A stretch of DNA of 64,000 bases from Microthyrium microscopicum (lineage: Eukaryota; Ascomycota; Dothideomycetes; Microthyriales; Microthyriaceae), in contig MU004232.1 of assembly GCA_010405405.1 (NCBI GenBank), forward strand, positions 1,073,481 through 1,137,480. The letters are read 5' to 3'. A program made the translations under genes and the position numbers. The notes below the pieces were generated by a model. That model ran no database searches and had not been told where the DNA came from. It saw only the letters and a list, made by a program, of their open reading frames with translations. Positions 1 to 9,807 of this stretch are shown in pieces (the first letter of the stretch is position 1; every line of letters starts with the position of its first letter).

Positions 1-2362
1 GTTGATAGGAGTAACACAGCCTCGCAGAGTTGCAGCTGTGAGTATGGCCAAGCGAGTCGGTGATGAACTGGGCGACTCTGGAAATCGAGTTGCTCATCAA
101 ATCCGATTCGATACTACAGTGGGCAAGAAGACTGCAGTAAAGTTCATGACAGATGGAGTGCTGCTTCGAGAGTTGTCACAAGACCTGTCATTGAAGAAAT
201 ACTCTGCTATAATCATCGACGAGGCCCATGAAAGAACAGTCAATACCGATATCTTGATCAGTTTGATGAGCAGGTGTATCAAAGCACGAAAGCAGTTGGC
301 GGAAAAGAAATCGAAGCTATATACGCCTCTTAAGCTTATTATCATGTCCGCTACCCTTCGAGTGTCCGATTTCAGAGAAAACAAACGACTTTTCGACGAG
401 CCGCCACCTTTAGTTGAAGCAGAAGGACGACAGTTCGAGGTGTCTCCGCATTGGGCGCGCAGAACTTATCCCGACTTCCTTGAAGAAGCATTCAAAAAGC
501 TATCAAGGGGCCATCGAAAACTACCACCAGGTGGAATATTGGTATTCCTGACTGGGCAAAATGAAATTCGAACCTTGATGAAACGACTCAAAGAAGAGTT
601 TCCTGCAGCTCAACGAACAGACCAGTCTGGCCCACAAGTCGTAATCAATCCATCAGAGATGGTTATTGAAAACGATGATATGGACATGACAGACATGCCA
701 TACATCGTTGATGAGGATAATATTCCCATTGACTGCGAGAGCGACGACGAGAGCGATGTAGAGATTGAAGGGTTGGATGATCCGGATGATGAGTTTAAAG
801 TCGAGGGCGAAGAGCCTTCGACTGAACTGCTGAATTTTCATGTTCTTCCACTATACTCTCAGCTTCCTTCCAAGGAGCAGCTCAAGGTTTTCGAAGCAGT
901 GCCAGAAGGATCTCGGTTGATTGTTTTGGCTACCAACGTGGCAGAAACAAGTTTGACTATTCCAGGAATTCGATATGTTTTCGACAGTGGCCGAGTCAAG
1001 GAGCGAAAATGGGACAGAGCAGGCGTACAAACCTTTGAAACTACTTGGGTCAGCAAAGCCAGTGCTGATCAACGAATGGGGCGTGCTGGTCGTACTGGTC
1101 CTGGCCATTGCTATCGACTGTATTCGTCAGCCATCTACGAGACTTTTCAAGATTTTGCAGAGCCAGAGATCTTTCGATCCCCGCTCGAAGGTGTGGTGCT
1201 TCAGCTCAAATCGTTTGGTATTCAGAAAGTGGAAAACTTTCCTTTTCCAACACCACCCGAAGCTATAAATCTTGTCAAGGCTGAGTCTTTGCTTTCGCAT
1301 CTAGGAGCACTGGACTCACACAAACGTATCACTAGCTTAGGGAAGGAGTTGCAGAACTACCCATTGAGCCCTCGGTTCGCACAGATGCTTCGGCTTGGGC
1401 AAGTATACAAATGTGTTGAGTTCATGATCGCAACAGTCGCCGCTTTGGATGTTCCAGAGATTCTCATCCCTCAAAGCCTACTAGGCCTCCAAAGCTATTC
1501 TAACGAAGAGCCTCTCTCACTTGCAGAAGAAGAGCTGAAGTCAGAGCGACAAAAAGCATACGGAAACGCCCAAAAACGTCTCTCACGTCTCAGCGACGCC
1601 AGCGACGCAATCAAACTCCTAGCAGCAGTTCTAGAATACAACAAAGCCGACGACCCAGAAACGCTATGCGAAGACTACTTTCTTCGCAGCAAAGCGCTCA
1701 AAGAAGTCAACCAGCTCCGCGAACAACTCACCGGCATCGTTAAAATGCTCCAGCCCAACACCCTCGGCTCCTTTCGTCCTAAACTACATACGCCCTCTAC
1801 CAAAGAAGTTGAGATTATCCGCCAGATCATCGCAGCTGGTTTCATTGACCAAGTCGCTATCCGTGCAGATTGCTTGCCTAGTCCGCCCGACTTTGAGAGG
1901 AAACCGAAACGAGCGATAGATGTACCCTATCGGACTCTCATCCCTTCCTTCGAAACTGCATCCGGCCAAATTGAGGAGGACCGTTCTGTGTTTTTGCATC
2001 CGTCTTCACTTCTATCTCGACTGAGTATGGCGAAGTTGCCACGTTTCATTGTGTATCATCGTCTTCAACGCTCGCAGAATAAAAGTGGTGCGGCGGCGAA
2101 AACACGTATGCATCCGCTTACGCCCGTCAATGCTTCGCAACTTGCTACGCTGGCACGCGGAACATCACTGCTTAGTGTGAGTAAGCCCATGGGGAAGGTC
2201 GCTTCATTGCCAAGCGTTGATGGTCGCGAAAGACGCCAATGTGCAGTGACAGTCAGCCTTGTTGGCCGGCAGGGGGATGTAGGTTGGCCTTTGGCAACGA
2301 AGGAAGTGGTACAGAAGCGCGAGCCTAAGGAAGGATGGGTCGTGGAGAAGTATCTTGCATAA
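1..2362 (+). CDS. ECM16: DEAH-box RNA helicase Dhr1/Ecm16 (DHX37), 3' part
   Basis: The open frame enters from the left edge, so the N-terminus and Walker A motif lie outside the window. Visible in order are motif Ia (GVTQPRRVAA), motif II IIIDEAHERT near residue 75, motif III SATL, an acidic insert of D/E-rich residues around 215-265, motif V (VAETSLTIPG) and motif VI (QRMGRAGRTGPG), then the helicase-associated domain. In yeast Dhr1 works in the nucleolus on the U3 snoRNP and small-subunit pre-rRNA. The acidic insert between the RecA-like lobes and the phrase SATLRVSDF favour Dhr1/DHX37 over splicing DEAH helicases. There is no intron in the 786 visible codons. Identification is from remembered family patterns. 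Confidence 0.92.
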   Translation, partial: LIGVTQPRRVAAVSMAKRVGDELGDSGNRVAHQIRFDTTVGKKTAVKFMTDGVLLRELSQDLSLKKYSAIIIDEAHERTVNTDILISLMSRCIKARKQLAEKKSKLYTPLKLIIMSATLRVSDFRENKRLFDEPPPLVEAEGRQFEVSPHWARRTYPDFLEEAFKKLSRGHRKLPPGGILVFLTGQNEIRTLMKRLKEEFPAAQRTDQSGPQVVINPSEMVIENDDMDMTDMPYIVDEDNIPIDCESDDESDVEIEGLDDPDDEFKVEGEEPSTELLNFHVLPLYSQLPSKEQLKVFEAVPEGSRLIVLATNVAETSLTIPGIRYVFDSGRVKERKWDRAGVQTFETTWVSKASADQRMGRAGRTGPGHCYRLYSSAIYETFQDFAEPEIFRSPLEGVVLQLKSFGIQKVENFPFPTPPEAINLVKAESLLSHLGALDSHKRITSLGKELQNYPLSPRFAQMLRLGQVYKCVEFMIATVAALDVPEILIPQSLLGLQSYSNEEPLSLAEEELKSERQKAYGNAQKRLSRLSDASDAIKLLAAVLEYNKADDPETLCEDYFLRSKALKEVNQLREQLTGIVKMLQPNTLGSFRPKLHTPSTKEVEIIRQIIAAGFIDQVAIRADCLPSPPDFERKPKRAIDVPYRTLIPSFETASGQIEEDRSVFLHPSSLLSRLSMAKLPRFIVYHRLQRSQNKSGAAAKTRMHPLTPVNASQLATLARGTSLLSVSKPMGKVASLPSVDGRERRQCAVTVSLVGRQGDVGWPLATKEVVQKREPKEGWVVEKYLA

Positions 2363-2713
2363 GGCGTGTGTTGTCTGCTTTGGGCTGTTGCATGTAAGGG
2401 TGGCTGCATATGGTGAATGATGCAGATGAAGATTCCCTTGATGAGCTGGAATGGGAAAATCGACAGAGACGGTATAATGACAATATCTGGCAACTCCTTG
2501 TGGCAAACATTGATTCGAATTCTTTGATCCCGAACACGAATCCTGCAACGCGCATGAGAAGAAATGTTCTAGAACATCTTCGGAGCCCACGTTTGATGCA
2601 ACACTATATAAAGAAAGGACCTGAAGAACTATTTCAGCTTGATACTCAGTGCTTCAGCCCATCTTATAAAATATTATCATCCTGCTCCCTTCCCTTCGTT
2701 GCCACAGGCTCAC

Positions 2714-4181
2714 ATGCCTGGATCAAAACCTCGTCATTTGCTTCGCTGGTCCAACCAGCACCACCCTTTCTATCATTCAATAACCTCGCCAACTCCAATA
2801 CCACAAACTGGAAATATCAAGCACCAAAATCGTAGAGATCTCTAAAACCATCACTCCATACTCCATCTCACCTGCTCGCAAATTTCGCCACTGGACATGG
2901 TACCGGCTCTTCATTGTATACCGAGCCATATTTGGCGTGATATTCGGCTTGAATATCATTGCCTTGGGCCTGGTCCTGGCGCTCGAAAGACCTTGGAAAG
3001 CCAAAGACTTCACGTTCAATTGGCTACCATTGTTCATAGTCACCAACTTCTTCTGTGGCACCTTGATTCGGAATGAGCACTTCATCAACCTTCTCTTCAA
3101 AGCGGTACTTCAGACCCCGAGATCAACTCCTCTCTGGATTCGCAAGCGAGTGGCTCACGTCCATCACTATGGAGGCTTTCACAGCGGATGCCATACAGCA
3201 GCAGCGATCTGGTTTCTGCTGTTCTTGATCTGCAGTTGGAAACAACCTGGATTGAGGAATGATCTAATCAAGGCTGTCCTAGCCGTTACAACAACCGCCT
3301 TCTTTCTCCAGGTTGTGATCATCATTTTTGCATACCCTGTTCTACGGCGTTCATGCCACGATGCTTTCGAAATCAGCCATCGTCAAGGTGGATGGGCAAT
3401 TCTCATACTCCTTTGGATCCTGTTTAGTCTCTTGGTATGCGAAAAACGGAGAACAACCACAACCTCTACGCATAGTCTGGTCTTAACAAATGCAGTGTTC
3501 TGGCTTCAATTGGGTACGACCGCACTTGTCATCTATCCCTGGACTCGTAAGCGACTACATAAAGTCTCCCACGAACGGCTCTCAGACCATGCCAGCAGAA
3601 TACACTTCACCTCTAAACACCGATACTCAGGTGGAGCTGCTATCAAAATCGGCAAATCAGTCCTCAACGAGTATCACGCATTTGCAATCATTCCAGTCTC
3701 GGACAACAAAACTGGTTTCTCGATACTCGTATCAAACGCAGGAAATTGGACCCGCTCTTTAATCCAGAATCCACCAGAAAAACTATGGCTCCGCGAACTT
3801 CCAGTATACGGCGTAATTACAGTCGCACGTCTCTTCAGCTCCGTTCTCCTCGTCACAACAGGTGCTGGAATAGGACCCTGTCTGGGTCTGCTCATAGAGC
3901 ATCCAGATCTTGACGTGAAAGTCCTTTGGTATGCCCGAGATCCCGTGTCTACATATGGATCGGAGATCGTGGATATGGTGAAGAAAGCTGACGAAGAGGC
4001 CTCAATTATTGATACTTCTGTCCATGGACGCCTGGACATTGTGCAGATGGCAGTGAAGAGGTTTCACGAGTCAAAGGCGGAAGCGGTGGTGGTTATCTCG
4101 AATAAGAAGGTCATTGACGAGGTTGTGTTTGAGATGTCGAAGCTGGGGATACCTTGTTATGGTCCTATATTTGATTCCTGA
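2714..4181 (+). CDS. TmpA-like integral membrane flavoprotein (ferric-reductase-like), start unresolved
   Basis: The reading frame from about 2781 to 4181 encodes several membrane segments, a conserved HHYGGFHSGCHTAAA stretch, another segment, and a C-terminal FAD/NAD-binding half with TTGAGIGPCLGLL. This matches the Aspergillus TmpA/NPS12-like family, reported in conidiation signalling. The usual ferric-reductase bis-haem histidine pattern is not evident. Coding clearly extends upstream of the first in-frame start-like codon (GTG at 2937), because the frame reads KFRHWTWYRLFIVYRAIFG just before it. No in-frame ATG is found, so a short 5' exon is likely. ATG 2714 in another frame, giving MPGSKPRHLLRW, is the best candidate, with an intron ending near 2835-2837. 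The 3' end is firm and the 5' end is not. Confidence 0.68.
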
Positions 4182-5368
4182 TATTTGAGCACGGTGATAA
4201 CCGTACCTAAGCTTTCAATCGAGTTTCAATACCACTATGAAGAGTGTCGGGTGTGGTTCCTGCTGTCAATGACTAAAAACCCTCATCTGGAAATTATTCA
4301 TCTTCAGATTTTGTCACTTTAACCACATCGCTCAAATAGGAACTTCTTTCCTAGTCTTATCATGAAAAGTTTTCAAAGCTATCGGAAATTTCAGCTGGGA
4401 TGAGTCTTAAATCCCATTTCTAGTCATGCTTCCCCTTTATCTCCACAGATTATCGGTCCAAGTGTCGAAAATATCACGAAGACTTTGATAGCAACCAGCG
4501 GGAGCGGGCCGATGGCGCGGAATTAAAAGTCACCCATTGAGTCACTTCTGTGCGTTTCTCGCATCTCGATATCCATATTTCAGAACATGTGAACCCAACT
4601 GTTTTCTCCCTGTTTTAAAAACTGGAGTATAGAAAATGGTATTTTCATTACTACCACAGGGGTGAATGGGGTCCAAGCCTCCATTTCAGCCTGATGGCGA
4701 CTGTGGCATTGAATTATGTAGCCTTATGATTGGAATTCTAACCTTCCATAAACTATTGATATCTCTTAGTATAACATCCATGATATTGTACCTATGGCAG
4801 AATGTATACAGCGGATTAGTCGGTGACTGCCCGTTAATGAAGAAAATATGCAACCGATCTCGCTCCAAGCAAAAACCACAAGCTGTCTCCAGACCCAAGT
4901 ACTGCGATATCATTGGCTGAATGCTTCCATTGCACGACACTGAGTCGAAATCGCCTTTGATCTACGCTAAAGGCCATTGGAAAGCGCCGATTCGGTCACT
5001 TATACCCAGTCTATTCCCGAACGATTTTATTTGAATCCGGACGTTTGACGGTGTATTTGTATAGGTTGATGTCGCTGTTGGACGAGGAGTGTTTGAAGCC
5101 AGTATTCTTGTTCTCAAAATTTGAGCGATTCAACTTTGGTAAGCTTTCCTATAAAAATTACATTCAGACACTGAAAGTATTGTTGGCTCCCATCAGAGCT
5201 GATGGTAATCTTCGTATCGCGTGCTGCTGCTTGACGTCTGTGGAAATGCTCCACAGTAATCTTTCAAAGGCTATATAGAAGTATGCTGGCTACTACTATC
5301 ATACCGTTCCAGGAAGAGCCAGTATCGTCTTGCTAATAGTCCATTGCAGGTCGCTCCTGCTGCCCACA
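4182..5368. other. Intergenic, about 1.2 kb
   Basis: This lies between the TmpA-like gene and the MFS gene. I see only short open frames without family resemblance. It presumably holds the 3' UTR of one gene and the promoter of the next. Confidence 0.5.
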
Positions 5369-8300
5369 ATGGCTACTGGAAAGTACTCCGAGAAGGGCGT
5401 TCCTTTCCATCACTCCTCAACCCCTTCACTTCACGAACACGACGCCGAAAAGTCTGAGGACATCGAGCGTCAGCTCTCTCACGGTCATGATTCAGAGATG
5501 TCCAAGAATGGCACTCATGGTAAGAATTCCGCGTGTCAAATCACATATCCTGACGAAAACCAATGGAACCAACAACGTCGCATTTCCCATCGCATGCGAT
5601 GGCTCCCAAGGAAGGCGTTCCTAATTGAGTGCTATGGATCCCACTAGATGCGATGGACCTTTTACAATTTCAGCCGGGAAGGATCAGAGAGTCCTTCAAA
5701 GCGTGTTGGTTCTGTCCGTCATCTCATACTGACTAATTTCAGGTGCTGCCAATACTGACGGCGCCGATCTGCGGCCAATCCATAGTCGAATATCCGCCAT
5801 GGAAGTGGTTACCACGGAGGATCCCTATCGCGAATCCGGCGACGAGATCTATGACAAGTTTTCTTCGAAGCAGAAATGGTAAGTCTTCATCGTATGCCGA
5901 TATTTTGTGTTGGTACCATATCGTGTTATGGCTCCCACAGCACTCGATGGCTGCCATGAAACGCGATGGGATTTCGTGCTGAACGGGTTGAATGGTCTAC
6001 TTCAAAAGAACATTGGCCCCGATCGCATTTGCTGACAGATTTTAGGGTCATGACTGCCGTTCTTTCATATTGTGGCTTCTTGGCTCCAATATCTTCCACA
6101 ACCATATTGTCAGCAGTGCCAGAAGTAGCAGCCGACTTTCACACTTCAGGAACCATAATAGCTGTCTCGAATGCCTTGTATCTCATATTCATGGGACTAA
6201 GCCGTGAGTTCATAATCTGATCCTCCGTATCGAGTGATCCCGTCTGACATAGTGAAGCACTCTTTTGGGGACCCGTGGGCCAGATCTATGGTCGTCGATG
6301 GCCGTGCTTAGTGTCATTGTTGCTCTTCTTCGCCTTCTCCCTAGGAACCGCCCTCTCACCTAATCTCGCCTCCTTCTTCATTTTCCGCGTTCTTACGGCG
6401 TTCCAAGGAACCAGCTTGCTCATCATTGGGGCAAGCTGCATTGGCGACATCTTCAAGCCAGTAGCAAGGGCCACAGCTCTAGGCTGGTTTCTTTCCGGAA
6501 CGCTCGTCGGACCAGCATTCGGCCCCTTTGCTGGCGGTTGCATCATAACATATCGAACCTGGCGGGACATCTTCTGGTTGCAAACCGCTCTTGCCGGTGC
6601 AGGTGTCGTCCTCGTGTTTTTCTTCCTAAAAGAGACCATTCACTACAAGAAATCCACCGAGCTCAAGGGCCTGACGCCCAAGGCATATGCCAAACAGTAC
6701 TGGGTAATATTGCCCCCTACAAAGACACAATATCTTGGTGCTATTGGAAACGCTGCCCATGCTAGTGGTGGCTGCCAGCGCATTGGATGGCTCCCATACG
6801 ATGTGTTCCTGATCGAGTGCTGTGGTTGCCATCGAATGCGGTGGGTGTTTTATGGTTCCACGCCGAGGAGACAAAATGGGTTTTCGCAGCGTGTTAGATC
6901 TGGAGGTAGCCTTATGCTAACAAATTCCAGGAATGGTCCAACCCATGGCGTGTCGTCCGCCTCTTTCGCTATCCGAATCTTATAATAGTCAGCGTGGCAA
7001 GTAGCAGTCTTGTTTTTAACATGTATTCCGCGCTCACGCCGATTCGATACATCCTGAATCCACGGTAAGATTTCCTCGTGCCAAAGCACTTTTTTTGAAG
7101 GCATACGACGAGACCAAAATCCATATCATCTCCCATGGTATTCGATGGCTTTCATAGAATGCGTTCCTGATCGACTGCTATGGCTCCCATCACACTCGAT
7201 AACTCTCCCTTGATAAAACCATTTTGTAATCTTGCACTGACAAAGTAAAGGTTTCATCTAACGACCCCGATGCAATCTGGCTTTATCTACCTGGCTCCAG
7301 GCGCAGGATATCTGCTTGGTACTACCATGGGCGGCCGGTGGGCTGATCGGACGGTCAGACGCTGGATAGCGAAGAGAGGTCATCGGGTTCCAGAAGGTAG
7401 GCTTTTTGAGAATTGCTGTGTCCTTTCGCTCACTTTTGTCTCCAGATCGGCTCCACAGTGCTCTTCCGTTTATGGGAGGCGTTATTCCAGGTAAGGTTTA
7501 CTTGTGCAAAGGATTTTGTATTGATACCATCGCGTGTCATGGCTCCCATAGCACTTCATGGTCGCCTAACCTGCGATGGGATTTCGTGCTCGAAAGCCAA
7601 ATGGTCTTTCCAGCGTGTTGCGCCTGATTGCCACGTTATACTAACGTACTCCAGCGGCCATGTTGGTCTACGGATGGTGTGTCCAAACAGAGTCAGGTGG
7701 CATTGCAGTACCAGTTGTGGCGCTCTTCGTGCAAGGTGTTGCGCAACTCTTCTGCTTTCCGTGTCTGAATGTCTACTGCCTGGTAAGATTTTCCTCGGCC
7801 AAACTACATTTCTTGACGACATCCGATGAAATCAAAAGACATGGTACTCCCATCGTATTCGATGGCTGCCATAGAGGGTGCTTCGTATCGATTGCTATGG
7901 CTCCCATCACACTCGATAACGCTAACAGATTTCAGGACGTGATGCAAGGCCGCAGCAGCGAGGTTGTTGGTAAGTCTCTCCTGCCCCAGTTTCCTTCCAA
8001 TTTCCTAATGTTTGTAGCGGGCAATTACGCAGTCAGGTATTTCTTCGGCGCGATTGGCACAGCAGCTGTCCTTCCAGCTATCCAGAAGATTGGTCCGGGA
8101 GGATTTTCTACTATCTCTGCAGGTTTCCTGTTTGCTGCTACTGGTTTGGTGTACTTGACGGCGAGGTTTGGCAAAGGATGGAGAGAGAAGATCGATAGTG
8201 ATAGAGCTGTGAGAGAGGTAAGATTCACGCCGAAACTGGTGGAGGCTACCAGCACATTCGATGGCTCCCATAACGTTCGTTTCTGATCGAGTGTTATGGT

Positions 8301-8438
8301 ACCCATTGAATGTGATGGGCATTGTTCCGTCTACCACGAAGAGACAAGATGGTCTGTTCAATGTGTGCTGGCTTTGTAGTTGTGGTTTATACTGACAAAT
8401 CCTAGGCTGGGGAGACTGCTCAGGTTGCCGCGTCTTGA
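5369..8438 (+). CDS. MFS transporter, drug:H+ antiporter (DHA1-like), 11 exons
   Basis: The exons give a continuous 536-residue product: 5369-5519, 5743-5878, 6046-6203, 6258-6703, 6931-7064, 7251-7396, 7446-7490, 7655-7782, 7936-7969, 8018-8217, 8406-8438. All junctions are GT-AG and keep frame. The protein has an acidic cytosolic N-terminus ending GDEIYDKFSSKQKW, then membrane segments, the loop SPLFWGPVGQIYGRR (motif A region), RTWRDIFW, NPRFHLTTPMQSGFIYLAPG, RVPEDRLHSALPFMGG and a late AGNYAVRYFFGAIGTA segment. These are hallmarks of fungal DHA1 carriers that export drugs or polyamines across the plasma membrane. The substrate cannot be told. Introns 3, 6 and 9 are short (54, 49, 48 nt). 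The other seven are 153-227 nt and related to each other (listed separately). Intron 3 could use two acceptors, and only the one at 6256-6257 keeps frame. Confidence 0.9.
5520..5742 (+). repeat. Introner-like element, MFS intron 1
   Basis: A 223 nt intron, GTAAGA to TTTCAG. Its core near 5590-5660 has GCGATGGCTCCCA, then GGCGTTCCTAATTGAGTGCT, then TAGATGCGATGG. The outer parts can fold back on each other. It groups with introns 4 and 10. Confidence 0.75.
5879..6045 (+). repeat. Introner-like element, MFS intron 2
   Basis: A 167 nt intron, GTAAGT to TTTTAG. It contains TTATGGCTCCCACAGCACTC, ATGGCTGCCATG and GCGATGGGATTTCGTGCT. The last is an 18 bp exact match to intron 7. It forms a subgroup with intron 7. 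Confidence 0.75.
6704..6930 (+). repeat. Introner-like element, MFS intron 4
   Basis: A 227 nt intron, GTAATA to TTCCAG, branch-like GCTAAC near 6916-6921. The core GATGGCTCCCATACGATG is followed by GTTCCTGATCGAGTGCTGTG and GGTTGCCATCGAATGCGG. It groups with introns 1 and 10. Confidence 0.75.
7065..7250 (+). repeat. Introner-like element, MFS intron 5
   Basis: A 186 nt intron, GTAAGA to TAAAG. It shares a 28 bp exact stretch with intron 8 that includes GGCTCCCATCACACTCGATA, preceded by GTATTCGATGGCT. The two halves of the core (TTCGATGGCT...CCATAG and CTATGGCTCCCATC...CGA) are partly complementary, giving a hairpin. Confidence 0.78.
7491..7654 (+). repeat. Introner-like element, MFS intron 7
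   Basis: A 164 nt intron, GTAAGG to CTCCAG, branch-like CTAAC near 7650. It carries TCATGGCTCCCATAGCACTT and the 18 bp GCGATGGGATTTCGTGCT shared with intron 2. CCAG stands both just before the donor and at the acceptor. Confidence 0.75.
7783..7935 (+). repeat. Introner-like element, MFS intron 8
   Basis: A 153 nt intron, GTAAGA to TTTCAG, the shortest of the set. It has CTCCCATCGTATTCGATGGC, then GTATCGATTGCTATGGCTCC. The core matches intron 5 closely and also the minus strand of the MITE-like element at 35698-35911. Confidence 0.78.
8218..8405 (+). repeat. Introner-like element, MFS intron 10
   Basis: A 188 nt intron, GTAAGA to TCCTAG, branch-like ACTGAC near 8391. The core ATTCGATGGCTCCCATAACG is followed by TCTGATCGAGTGTTATGG and a fold-back partner CATTGAATGTGATGGG. 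It groups with introns 1 and 4. Confidence 0.75.
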
Positions 8439-8776
8439 TGATGTTCTTGTTTGTTATATGCTTCCGTTCTCTTTTGAATATTTTTTTGGTGGGTACTGTT
8501 TGGGATACTCGTACCTCAGACACCTAGGCAAGTAATGGTAGTTTATTGACACGAGGCCTAGAAGATCCTACAAGTTATTACCAAGTGTATTGTATTAAGA
8601 CTTACTTCCACTTGAATACACCCTATATATGTCTACGCTTCGGCAAGCGCCTTTTATAGTCTGCAAAGCTATCGTACACCCATAAACCAACCACCCCTAC
8701 GCCATGCAATGTAATATACCTATTTAGACAACACGTTTGACCTGGAATAGCCACACCCGTTAGCCAAGCCCATTCA
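8439..8776. other. Intergenic between convergent genes
   Basis: This 338 bp holds the 3' UTRs of the MFS gene and EMP24. I see no gene in it. Confidence 0.5.
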
Positions 8777-9433
8777 CTACCTCAACAGCACACTCATTCT
8801 CACCTCAAAGAAGCGCTTGATCCACCACACCTGAAACGCGCCATTGCCAACTAAGATAATCAGCTGGAACAGACTCCACCACTTAACGCGCGCGTTTGTG
8901 CTCTCCGCCGTATTTCGATGCGTGCGTTCGCGCACTACAATGTATCCTTGCTCGTCCTTCACTTGCGCCATCAATTCGCTGAGATGTCGAACTTCTTGAT
9001 CGAGTGGGTCGGCAGGCGCTTCGTGCTCGGGAACATAGACAATACCGTGAACGTTGAAGGAGACTTCTTTGCTGTTGGCGCTCCAGTGCTCGTTGCTGAA
9101 ACAGTAGATGTATTTGCCGTCTTGGGAGGCTGTGAAGGAGTGGTCGCCGTATTGGACGGAACGTTCGTGGAATTGGTAGCCGCCAGAGGGATTTGTTACC
9201 TGAACGGGTTGTTAGTTTGGCGTGGGAGATAAAGCGGCTAGGTAGTTTACCCAGAAGTCAATGTCGAGGTTACCGCTGCCGCCAAATTCGCGGTCGCCGA
9301 CTTGGAAGGTTACGGTCATCTTGTCGTCGGAGTGGAGTTGTTCGTGGAAGCATTCTCGCGAATGTGCCTTGAGTTGGATGTTATGGGCGGCGGCAAGGCC
9401 TAGAAAGGAGAAGAGGAGCGGTAACAGCAACAT
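8777..9433 (-). CDS. EMP24: p24 family cargo receptor Emp24 (p24-beta)
   Basis: Two exons, 9433-9251 and 9199-8777, with a 51 nt intron, encode 201 residues. The start gives a signal peptide (LLLPLLFSFLGLAAA) directly followed by HNIQLKAHSRECF, the start of the GOLD domain. Further on are FNVHGIVYV, the heptad-rich stretch VKDEQGYIVVRERTHRNTAE, the segment STNARVKWW, one membrane helix, and a short cytosolic tail with a di-aromatic FFEV. Yeast Emp24 has nearly the same membrane-proximal sequence and length. It acts in COPII vesicles between ER and Golgi, in a complex with Erv25 and other p24 proteins, loading GPI-anchored and other cargo. Confidence 0.92.
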
Positions 9434-9807
9434 GATGATGGTATGGTGGGTGTAGAAGCTTCGCGATGGGGAGAAGATGGAGGATAAATAAAGTTGACAC
9501 TTTTCGATGCGATGCGATGCCCCTTGAACGCACGGACCATCATCATGATCTCGTCTTGAGATTAGACGCCATTGGCTCATACATGGCTAAGTATTGTTAT
9601 TGTTTTATTTGAAAGTCTTGCCATAAGTATTTACTAGACTTGTGAGATTACTTTGGGGAGTTTTTTTTTAAAAGAGAGACCGAATTGTGATTTGTACAAG
9701 TTAGAGAAACTGACAATGCTCTGTGCTTTCATTCGAATATGACCATAGTTCTATACCTCACATATCTGATGCTATCAAACGGGCTTAATGCAGTCATTAC
9801 ATCGTTC
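9434..9807. other. Intergenic, EMP24 promoter and TRS120 3' end
   Basis: This 374 bp lies between two minus-strand genes. It contains T-rich and AT-rich stretches near 9590-9670 and no coding signal. Confidence 0.45.
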
